64,000 bases of DNA from Eucommia ulmoides. Its lineage: Eukaryota; Streptophyta; Magnoliopsida; Garryales; Eucommiaceae. Shown here one piece after another: positions 38,653-48,361 of this stretch. How positions within the stretch are numbered: the stretch's first letter is position 1; every line of letters starts with the position of its first letter. Both the position numbers and the translations under genes were made by a program. Below the pieces are notes generated by a model, which was not told the DNA's origin, did no database searches, and worked only from the letters and a program-made list of their open reading frames with translations. The stretch spans positions 1-64,000 of the forward strand of contig JAENRU010000242.1 of NCBI GenBank assembly GCA_016647705.1. Direction: 5' to 3'.

Positions 38653-39063
38653 ATATCTAATGGTCGAAATTGAATGATACAAGAGACATTTTCAACCTTT
38701 GATTAAATCTAAAGGCTGAAATGTTATAAATATTTTTGACCGTCGGATTAATTTTGATCAACGGTTGAGATTGAATATTAAAAATCATATTAATTTTTTA
38801 TATAATTAATTTAGAATCGAATTTACCCAAATCTCGCATATCTCTAACTAACCATTGAACCAATGATCTAATCCTCTCCCACTAGCTACGCTCTGCTCCT
38901 TCCCCAATCTCGGTTCACTTTCTCACTCTCTATCATTCTTCATTATCTTCAATCTTTTTTTCTCTCTCTCTCTGCAATCATTATTTATGGTTCCTTCCCC
39001 ATCTCCCTTCCCTACCCTGCATCGCTCTCGACGACTCCCCTCTCACCGCCATAGATCGACGCC
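38653..39063. other. Flank with UTR-like CT-rich end
   Basis: The start continues the short minisatellite interrupted by the Tat-like element. From about 38870 the sequence turns C/T-rich, like a plant 5' UTR, and continues beyond the next element at 43242. No coding frame is convincing. Confidence 0.5.
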
Positions 39064-40247
39064 TGGTAGCAGAATATTATGTCGCTACTTTCACTGCAAG
39101 TGTACATAGGGGTTGTCGTATCCGCAGGGATTGGATTAGATCGTTGCTAAGTACCGCGATTGTCATAACGTAATTTTATCTAGGCGACTTAAATGTAGTT
39201 TTCGTTAATAAAATATACTAAACTAAATTAATTACTATAGTACTAATATGACGTTTAAGGGATTATATTGCCTACCTCTTCCGAGTGTAAAGTAAACGAA
39301 TATGTGACTTCGCGTCAATGCCGAAGTCACCCTCTTGCATCTATACGACACTTGGTCACATGAATCTCGCCCTAACCTCATGAATTGCATACTTTCTAAT
39401 GCTCTCCCGAGTCATTAGATCATCACGTTGTGTTTAAACCCTAGTCCGAATCTGGGGTTACCTCTCCCGAGTATCAAACCCCGTATTCTCAAACCAACCA
39501 CAATACCATAACAAGCATATAATGATTGTAATAAAACGATAAACATAATCGGATAAAGATAAACAACCGATAACAAAACAAAAATCAAACAAACAACGTT
39601 TTTATAAACAAATCGCTCCCTAGACAATATATGTTTAGCTATACATGGCCATAACCAAATATACAACAACAAATAAGCTAAACATGATCATATACCAAAA
39701 AGAGTTCAAGAAATAAATAGAGAAACAAAGGATAAAAGTTGTTATCTGAAGAGTGGACGGATTCACGTTCACTAAAACCGCTCCGATCTTGTTCTCTCTT
39801 CTTGGAATTGTGTTATCTCCCCTTGGTATAGTCTTGGAGCTCTTGAGAAAAACCCAAAAACATCTTCGAAGTGTTGGGAAGAAGGGCAATACTTAAGGGA
39901 TCCAAAATATCTAAAAATATCCCAAAATATCTAAAAGATCTGGTGTCGGACCGCTGTGACAGTGGGAAGTTAGTAGGGTCACTGATGGAAGACCGCTGCA
40001 GCGGTGGTCAAGCAGAAACATTCTTCTTGATCTTGTTGTTTGACCGCTGCAATGGTGGAGTTGTAAATGCAAGATGACCTTTTTGCTCATTTTTCTACCT
40101 TTCTTCCACTGATGTTCAACCGAATTGCACGATTATAAACCGTTTTCGTCCCTTTTCGTCCCAAACACCTGATTTATAACAAAACAAATAAAAATGTATT
40201 AAAACACTATAATAATACTCAAAAACTACCAAAATCGATTTGCGAGA
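39064..40247 (-). repeat. 3' LTR, truncated
   Basis: On the plus strand it starts tggtagcagaatattatgtc. It ends near 40247, where aaaatcgattt joins internal sequence (gcgagactatctcgcctc). The opening TGATAGGTGTAA of the LTR (minus strand) is missing. It preserves the empty site acttaagggatcc near 39891 for the MITE in the partner LTR. Confidence 0.75.
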
Positions 40248-40507
40248 CTATCTCGCCTCTGAGTAAAATCGGTGGTGATGCTCTAATTTATTTAAAACCT
40301 TGGGTTGCCTCCTAAGAAGCGCTTGGTTTATTGTCCTTGGCCTGACACAGAGAAGTGCTCATCAAAGAGCGGTTTCCGCCCATAGTAAGTGTCATACAAC
40401 ACCACATATGGGTCTTAATTCAGAACGCCCTCAAGCTTGGCGAAATGTGGCATTGCTTGGATCGAACTCTCAACAAGACTCGTCTCTGTCTTATGTGCTC
40501 GGTTGGC

Positions 40508-41338
40508 CTAAATGAACATTGCAAAAGGCGATGGAGGATAATTAAGCCACATTGGATCCTCATAGATATGATTGTCTTGAATCGGTGGCGAAATCAATAG
40601 TTGGATCTTAAATGGTGAAGAATCACAATCGTCAATCCATGCTTGGGTTTTCATATCATTCGAATCATCGTCATAGCATGAACCCAAGTTCCTCCCGCTC
40701 GTATTCGGTTTCTCACGGTGGCTTTCACATTCAGATGTGACATATGCGTTTCTCAATGCCACAATTTCTAACTCAACCACAATGAAGCAAATAAGCTGAC
40801 TGATTTGAATCTCAAGAGACTTTACGGTCTCATCAATTTCAGCGCACGTTGTCTCAATATTGTCAAGACGAACCTCATGCTCTTTGAGATGGTCATTCAT
40901 CTCCCTCTAGAAAGCCTGAGTCTCCCCCATAAATTCAGTGAACATTTCCTCTAGGATGGGGGAAGACTCCTTCTGTTAGTCCGAGGTGTCAATCCATAGC
41001 GCCAAAATGGTGGAACTATCCCTCAAGCATTGGTAGCTTGTTGAATAATTCCAATAGTGAAAATCAAACTTCGCCATGTCTTCCAATGACTAATAGGCTT
41101 TATCCGCGGTTAGTTGGTTGAAAGAGGTGGTATCGTTTCCTCTTTCCACCCATGTTCTTGTTGCGGATAATAACCCATCAAGGAAGTTCAGTAATTGACA
41201 CTCTCTCGAGAAACGATGATTGGGGAACCGGAATAACAACTCCTTATATCTATCCCAAGCACAATAAAACAGTTTGGAATATTGTTGAAATAAATGCAAT
41301 AACACTTGTTGATCTAACATCTTCAAGTACTTTTGCAA
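40508..41338 (-). pseudogene. Athila-type gag fragments
   Basis: The block 41338-41090 contains the capsid-like phrase YCAWDRYKELLFRFPNH followed by LLNFLDGLLSATRTWV and ADKAY. This is the usual gag pattern of plant gypsy elements (A-W-x-R-Y/F-K-x-L-L). The block 40900-40508 contains VKSLEIQISQLICF, resembling the LEvQIgQLa segment downstream of the capsid. Stops separate the blocks. No protease or polymerase follows. Confidence 0.7.
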
Positions 41339-41460
41339 ATAAAAACCAAACTATAAACAAAAATTATAAACAAAATAAATTCCTAAATTAAAATCAAGTT
41401 ACTTATTCACAATATCAACAACAATCTAAAAACCAATCCTCAGCAATGGTGTCAAAAACT

Positions 41461-43236
41461 TGGTAGCGAAATATTATGTCGCTATTTTCGCCACAAGTGT
41501 ACGGGTCAAGTTATAGTAGAGTAGGAAGAGTAGGGGTTGTTGTATCCACAGGGATTGGATTAGATCGTCGCTAAGTATAGCGATTGTCCGGACTTAACTT
41601 TATCTAGGCGACTCAAATGTAGTTTTTGTTAATAAAATGTACTAAACTAAATTAATTACTATAATACTAATATGATGTTTAAGAGATTATATTGCCTAAA
41701 GATTAACTTTGTTCACTTAAACGTGTTCGTTTTAATCTAGTTTACATTAACTTAATTCAAATCTATCCGACAATCTAGGTATCGAAAACTCACTCACTAC
41801 CTCTCTCGAGTGTAAAGAGAATAAATATGCGACTTTGCGTCAACGCCGAAGTCTCCCTCTAGCATCTATACGACACTTAGTCACATGAGTCTCGCCCCAA
41901 CCTCACGGATTGCATACTTTCTAATGTTTTCCCAAGTCATTAGATCGTCTCGTTGTGTTTAAACCCTAGTCCGAATCCGGGGTTACCTCTCCCGAGTGTC
42001 AAACCCTATATTCTCAAACCAACCACAATACCATAACAAGCATATAATGATTATAATAAATGGTAAACACAATCGGATAAAGACAAACAACCGATAAAGA
42101 AACAAAGATCAAACAAACAACGTTTTTATAAATAAATCGCTCTCTAGACAATATATGTTTAGCTATACATGGCCATAACCAAATATATAACAACAAATAA
42201 GCTAAACATAATCAAATACCAAAAAGGGTTCAAGAAATAAAGAGAGAAATAAAGGAGAAAAGTCGTTATCTGAAGATTGGACGGATCCACGTTCACTAAA
42301 ATCGCTCCGATCTTGTTCCCTCTTCTTGGAATTGTGTTCTCCCCCCTTGGTATAGTCTTGGAGCTCTCAAGAACACCCAAAAAATGTCCTCCAAGTATTG
42401 GGAAGAAGGGTAATACTTAAGGGTATGTTTGGTTGGAAGGATGGAAAAAGGAAAGGAAAAAGAAAATGAGAAGATACTATTTTATTCAATTGTGAAAGAA
42501 AAATTATTTTTCCTAGGGTTGTTTGGTTGGGAAAGAAAATGAAAGGAGGAAAAATAATTCACTTTAATGTAATTTACTATTTTGCCCTCATATATTCCAA
42601 AAATTAATTAAAAAATCTATTATTAAGGGTATAATTGTAATTTGGATACCTTTAACTATTTTCTTTCCATTTTTCTCCGAAATTTGTTAAGAAAAAAATT
42701 TGTCTTGAAAAGTATGTTTTATCTATTCTATTTTCTTTTCTCTTCATTTTCCATCCAACCAAATATGATTTTTTTTTCCCATTTAATTTTCCTTTCAATT
42801 TTCTTTTTAATTCATTTTCTATCCAACCAAACACACTCTAAGGGATCCAAAATATCTAAAAATATCTAAAAGATCTGGTGTCGGACTGCTGCAGTGGTAG
42901 GAAGTCAATAAGGTCATTGACAGATGACCACTGCAGCGGTGAGGTTCACCACTGCAGTGGTGGTCAAACAGAAACATTCTACTTGATCCTATTGTTTAAC
43001 CGCTGCAGCGGTGAAGCTACAGATACAGGATGACCTTTTTACTCATTTTTCCACCGTTCTTCTACCGACATTCCACCGAATTGCACGATTATAGACCGTT
43101 TTCGTTCTTTTTCATCCCAAACACCTGATTTATAATGAAACAAATAAAAACGTATTAAAACATATTAAAACACTATAATAATACTTGAAAACTACCAAAA
43201 TCGGTTTGGAAATATATAGATAAATTACACCTATCA
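41461..43236 (-). repeat. 5' LTR of the Athila-derived element
   Basis: On the plus strand it runs from tggtagcgaaatattatgtc to aaattacacctatca; 1,776 bp including a 418-bp MITE. Without the MITE it is about 1,355 bp. Confidence 0.8.
42421..42838. mobile_element. Tourist-like (PIF/Harbinger) MITE
   Basis: Its ends are GGGTATGTTTGGTTGG and, in reverse complement, GAGTGTGTTTGGTTGG, with a TAA duplication at 42418-42420 and 42839-42841. The partner LTR has the unoccupied site at about 39888-39902. This proves the insertion postdates the LTR element. The 418-bp interior is AT-rich and non-coding. Confidence 0.85.
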
Positions 43237-43241
43237 ACGCC

Positions 43242-45664
43242 CCTCCTCCACAATGTGACACTGCAACCATCCGTGGCCATCGCGCCTCACACGTCGCAGT
43301 GCCACCATCTACTGCCGTCGATCTCGCGTGATTATATTATCCATCACCGTTCCATTGCCATTGAAATCACGTTCCATTGCCATCGTCGAAAATCGGCTTC
43401 TGTCTCCATCGAATTGATGTTGCATGCAAATTAGATCAGATCCAATCTTCTTTGGTGACCTGTGACTCCATCGATAACTCCACCGCCATAGATTTGAAAA
43501 AGCTTTGCCTTATCTCTCACACTCATCTCTTTTGAAACGCTCCTCATCCGCTTCTAGTCCAGATCTAGATCAATAATCATTCCAAATCAAGAACCATTGT
43601 TTTAGAGTTTTAGAGGATCGATCAATGCAGAGGTACTAAGATGAGATGTGATCGAGCGACTTCCGACTTATGACAGGTAATCAAAATAATTTCTTCAATC
43701 ACTTAATCAAGAGATGAAATATATTAGATCAATATACATATTCTTAATATCATATTAGTTTGTTTGATTACGAGAAGTGGAGGATCCAAATCAAGACGCG
43801 GTGAGATTGTTGTTTAGTCCAACCCTAGCCCCGGTGAGATTGTTGTTCTTTGCATCTGCTAGATTTGACTTTTATTCTTACATACATCGTTTATTTCTCT
43901 ATTTTCTTTTTTCGTTCACAAATTACATTGATAATTTTGATTAGAACATTTATTTTTTAGATTTACCTATGTCGTTCATTGCACTATTTTCCTTTTTCAT
44001 TCACAGATCTATTTTCCTCTTCATTGTTGCTCTCTCAGCTACGTTTTCCTTTCACAAGGTTCAATGTATTGCATTCTAATCTTCGACAACACAATCATTG
44101 CATATTCTATATATTTCAGCTTCATATTTGCATTCAGATTCAAGCTTTGTTGGATTTTCATGTTAGATTCAGTTTTACATTTCGTTGCTCGGAAATTTGG
44201 TTTCATTCTTCATTCGTTTCAAATTTGACTGGATGCAAAGAAATAACTTACAATAACGAGGCTATTTGATAGGTTGTATTCCTGAAAATTTAGGAGATTT
44301 GATGATTGATTTTAGGTAAGAAACTATATTTGTTTTTAATTTTTGTCTCAATTTTTTTCAATTACAATCTGGAATTGTATGAGAAATATGAGAATATAAT
44401 TAAAAATAAGAAAATAAATTTGTTGTGTTTCCAGAAAATTTACTTGAAAATTATGTTATTTGAAAATAAAAGTGTTTGTGTTCTTTACAGATTTTAGCAC
44501 GAAATAGGTAAGGTATGGAATAAAATTGATTATCTTTTATACCCGTTTTCTGTTTTTATAGTTCATTAGTTGAACTTATTCAGCCATCGGTACTTTTTTT
44601 TTTTTTTTTTAGTTCTTTAGATGGCATTTGCTTGGAACACAAGTACAAATGTGGGAATAATTTTTTTTGGAAATCGCCATTTACCCCTTTGTGGTCAGAT
44701 ATTTGTTGCACTTACCCCCCCTAATATTTTCATTCCTTGATATTTGTTCAAACAACCAGTGATCAAAACATAAACATTTTTTTTTCTATACTTCTGTTTT
44801 AATTCTCATATTTTTGGAAAGAGAAACCAAAAACTCGAAACAGAAACACTAAAAAAATAGGGCCTTTGTTAGTGTTTTTGTAATTTGTTTTAAATCCATA
44901 CTCAAATTAGTGTTTTTAGAAATAAGTCCGCGTAATTGTTTATTTAGCGTTTTTCTTCCCTTATTTCTGTTCGTTTAGTGTTTTTGTTTCCATATTTCAA
45001 ATTTTTAGAGAAAATTATTGTGAACATAACATAAAAAAAAATGTCCTCATATTTTTGTTATGTTTCAGTTTATTTTTGTCTTTGTTTCAGTTTTCTCATT
45101 TTTAGGATAAGAAATAGAAAATTTTGAGCCAAAACACTAAACAAAAGCGACTATTGCCCATTTATGAATTGCAATTTTTATGATTTTTGCAATATTGCAT
45201 TCATCACAGATTCAGAATCAAGTGCAAAACATAGTATTGAAGTAATAAGGTTCGAATTGGTGGTAAATATTTTTTTTCTCCCTTTGTGGTAAGATTTTGA
45301 GTTGGTGATTGTTTTGTTGCATGTGTAAAATGTAGTATTGAAGTAATAAGGTTTGAATTGGTGGTAAGTATTTTTTTTTCACTTTAATTTTGCTTCATGG
45401 TGCTTAAATCATGTTATTATTTAATAGTTTCATATTGCTGTCATTGAGTATTTATAATATACATTATTAGTCGATGATGTTAAATTGTTTATTATTATTA
45501 TTAATGTTCAAATAAAATAAGTGCAAAATATTGTATAAATAGAGTAGATTGTGTTAAAAAAAATCGAAGATATAATTATTATTATAACCATAAGTTGTAT
45601 CTTATGAGTTATGTTTTAGAGTTATTCGAGATATTTTCAGTTCACATCTAAATTTATTTATTTA

Positions 45665-45711
<47 letters not shown>

Positions 45712-45943
45712 CATTATTATTATTATTATTATTATTATAACTTTTTTAGGGTGTAGATGAAGTAGAAAAGAAAATCTATTGGAAGCTATATGTAAGTATA
45801 ATAGTGTTTATTTATAAAGAATGTATAATCTTTTTTTTCTTATTGGGAATTGATAATATGGGTGAAATGATACTTATTTTCTCATGATTTACAATACAAT
45901 TAATTGAGTTCTCTTTTATTTTGACCATGTTTTTCACCATTAC
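43242..45943. other. UTR-like and AT-rich sequence, no gene recognised
   Basis: Positions 43242-43680 are GC-richer and continue the UTR-like stretch before 39063. Donor-like sites such as gacag/gtaatc near 43676 suggest captured transcript sequence, but no protein is recognised. The frame at 43979-44269 has no known motif. An (ATT)n microsatellite lies at about 45668-45738. Confidence 0.5.
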
Positions 45944-47315
45944 AGACATTGGATTCGTCATGCCTCTGAGGGTGTTGCAGTTGAAGCTAAATGGAATGCT
46001 AAGTTCATCGAATATAAGAAGTACAAGGTGGAAGCTGCAGTGTTGAAGTCTATCATTAATGGTGAAATATCTTTTGGTTGGGAAAAAGCTCTTTCTGTGA
46101 GTAGTTCTCACAGTATTGTGGCTGAGTTCTTAGTCCGTGATTGTGAGAATTGTAAAATAGCTGAGTTATTGGTCTTCGAAATCCGAAAAAATCATATCTC
46201 GAGTTGTTAATCAAAGATGCACTTTTTACATTGTAAACCTTTGACACTGTTTGGTAATTTTTTTTTAAATATTATTTTGCTTTTAAGCAAAAAGTGTGTT
46301 AATTTTAAAAGTAGTGTTTATTTTGCGTAAAACCTCTTCACCCAATCTCTTTAAATCATCTATGATTTTTTTTAAAAAAATAATAATTAAGAGATGAATC
46401 TATACGGAGAATAATAAGATATTATTTCTACATTATTGAACACACTTTTGATATGTTGCTTTTGTTTTTTAAAGTAAAGGTAGTGTTATATACAACATTT
46501 TAGAAGTTCATTGACTTTCACTTCCTTAGGAGAGCCCAGCCGATGCCACCCGAAACCTCTTCCAACAATGCCTAAATGCCTTCGCTAAAGTCGTTCCGGC
46601 CTCCTTGGTGGTAGTATCGATCTTACATCCTCCAACATGACCCTTAAAACATTCGGCCACTTTTGAAAGACTACTCTCAAAGAACGTAATGTACGTTTTG
46701 GTGTTCGGGAACACGGAATGGGATCGATCTGCAATGGGATCGTCCTCCACAGCTCGACCCTCATCCCTTACTGCGCTATCTTCTTCGTCTTCACCGACTA
46801 CATGAGAGCCACCATGACAATCTCTGCCTTGTTCAAAGCTAGTGTTATCTACGTCATGACCCATGTTTCCATTAGTCTCGGCGAAGACGAACGCACCCAT
46901 CAACCGATCGAACACCTGGAGAGTTTTCATTCCATGCTGAATATCTTGATGCTCTAGTCGGCAAACGACAATGAGAATGTCGGAGCTTAGAAAGTTTCTA
47001 CTGAGAATCGGGAGAGACTGTCTGTCCTCGCCCTTTCTCGGCAAAAGTTGTTGCATCTTGCTAGAACTTCTATTGAAGTAGTTGAGAAAGGCGGATATAA
47101 TTATAAAGTCTTTGTCGAGAATCGGGAGAGACCGTCCGTCCTAGCCCTTTCCTAGCAAAAGTTGTTGCGTCTTGCTAGAACTTCTATTGAAGGAGTTGAG
47201 AAAGGCGGATAGTATCCAACAAATTTTCCGGCAACAAACCCGATGATATATTGATTAGGACGGGTTTAGAATTGGAGATTGCGGCAAAAACCGAGGATGA
47301 ATTGATAATTTGACG
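45944..47315 (+). pseudogene. Transketolase fragment, decayed, with an internal duplication
   Basis: Transketolase transfers two-carbon units in the Calvin and pentose phosphate pathways. Here only a middle portion survives. The block 45944-46100 reads [15 protein letters not shown] and [14 protein letters not shown], ending at a possible donor (gtgagt). The block from about 46520 reads ESPADATRNL and QQCLNAFAKV, then after frameshifts 46718-46956 reads [27 protein letters not shown] and [20 protein letters not shown], with stops. The block 46985-47095 reads VLALSRQKLL and TSIEVVEKGG, and is repeated at about 47105-47215. The end (about 47225-47315) resembles GNKPD..L..TG.ELEIAAK. N-terminal thiamine-binding exons are absent. 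It sits just inside a Helitron 3' end, which suggests gene capture. The minus-strand open frame across 46526-47056 is a shadow. Confidence 0.85.
46985..47215 (+). repeat. Tandem duplication of about 115 bp in the transketolase fragment
   Basis: Two consecutive units share gagaatcgggagagac, the phrase about gcaaaagttgttgc and ttgctagaacttctattgaa, each ending ttgagaaaggcggata. The second unit follows directly after a short linker (taattataaagtctttg). The duplication covers one coding segment of transketolase. Confidence 0.85.
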
Positions 47316-47390
47316 ATGTTATAGAAATAAAGGGAATTATATCAACTTTTTTTTTGCTAAATTATGTTATTTTTTGTAATTCAAAAATTA

Positions 47391-47424
47391 GAACCTGTGC
47401 CTTCAGGCACGGGTTATACTCTAG
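47391..47424 (+). mobile_element. Helitron 3' terminus (hairpin plus CTAG)
   Basis: A stem-loop, CCTGTGCC-TTCA-GGCACGGG, is followed by ttatact and CTAG, then a T of the target. This is the standard Helitron 3' end. The preceding 100 bp are shared in reverse orientation with 47455-47560 and 795-900. Confidence 0.75.

Positions 47425-47454
<30 letters not shown>
47425..47454. repeat. (CA)n microsatellite between two opposed Helitron ends
   Basis: About 13 AC units lie between the plus-strand terminus at 47424 and the minus-strand terminus at 47455. It is the continuation of the microsatellite at 13391-13420. Confidence 0.9.
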
Positions 47455-47456
<2 letters not shown>

Positions 47457-47570
47457 AGGGTATAACCCGTACTTGAAGGTACCGATTTTAATTTTTTTAT
47501 TATAAAAAATAACATAATTTAACCAATTTTTTTTTTTTTGACATAATTCCATTTATTTTTGGATTTTTTT

Positions 47571-48133
47571 TATCTTAGCCCCAGATATAGATTCTAAATA
47601 ACAATGGGCCCCAGTAATTTAATCCCAACTAAAGTCAACACCTTTTGTTTTTTTAATTTTATGGGAGGCCCTTGTTTTCTTACACGCGCTCTAGGAAGGA
47701 GTGGCCATGTCTCTTGCACAAGTTTGTGGGTTTTCAAGAGTTACCAGATAGTGGCTTCGATCAATTAACGAATTCATCGTTGGTAATACATCGTGATGGT
47801 TCACAATTCACGTCTGCGGTGCCATGCCGAATTTATCTGTGCCAAAAAAAAAACCCAATTTAAGGTAATGCTCTGTTTTTGTGGTTTAACAACGATTACA
47901 TTTGATTCAAGGTAATGCTCTGTTTTTTTTTTTGCTTTATCTGTTCAATTTTCATCTGATTCAAGGAAACAAATAACAAATATGTTTAATCAATCAACAA
48001 TTTTTTTTTTTTGTTTTTTTGCATTTTCTGTTCAATTTCTGTTCAATCGGATTTCGAGTACAACAGTTGTTTGATTTATAAAGTTCATGCCTTTTGTCTC
48101 CATTTTTTCAATTGATGTTGCATGTTTATACCT

Positions 48134-48174
<41 letters not shown>

Positions 48175-48361
48175 ACGGGTATGTTCTATCTGTTTTTCTT
48201 TTATCTATATATGTGGACTGTGAGTTTGACAGTGAGTTTGTCTAGATATAATTGGCAGTAAGTTTGTATTACTTGATATGGAGTTAAAATATGTTTACTG
48301 TCATTAATAGCTTGATCTATTTTTAGTGCAAATGCTAGTGAATTTGTATTACTAGTTATGT
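47571..48361. other. Left subterminal region of the MULE
   Basis: No gene recognised; the frame at 47672-47863 has no known motif. Beyond about 48220 several copies of a cagtaagttt or tttactgtc motif appear. A (TA)n lies at about 48140-48166. The last five bases tatgt are the left target duplication of the solo LTR. Confidence 0.55.

Larger units (their letters stand above)
39064..43236 (-). mobile_element. Athila-derived element with gag remnant only
   Basis: LTRs at 39064-40247 and 41461-43236 lie on the minus strand and are flanked by a perfect 5-bp duplication acgcc (39059-39063, 43237-43241). The PBS sits just inside the right LTR (minus strand agtttttgacaccattgctg), a decayed form of the Athila site seen at 1514. 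The 1.2-kb interior encodes only gag fragments. The left LTR lacks its first ~35 bases because an internal deletion removed the polypurine tract and LTR start. It is comparable to gag-only terminal-repeat elements known in plants. Confidence 0.8.
13421..47424 (+). mobile_element. Possible 34-kb Helitron carrying nested insertions (inferred span)
   Basis: The right end is well supported: a hairpin at 47395-47413 followed by ttatact and CTAG at 47421-47424, then T. The left end is inferred. In the first unit the microsatellite runs straight into shared spacer, whereas here it is cut at 13420|13421 between A and TC and resumes as T at 47425. That is the A|T target and TC start expected of a Helitron. 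Removing the nested elements leaves roughly 9-11 kb, plausible for a gene-capturing Helitron. The interior includes a transketolase fragment and several UTR-like stretches. No Rep/helicase is present. The true 5' end may lie elsewhere. Confidence 0.4.

Noticed and set aside
46526..47056. A 176-residue open frame on the minus strand
   Set aside because: The plus strand of the same interval encodes recognisable transketolase segments. The minus frame shows no family motif and is best explained as an antisense shadow.
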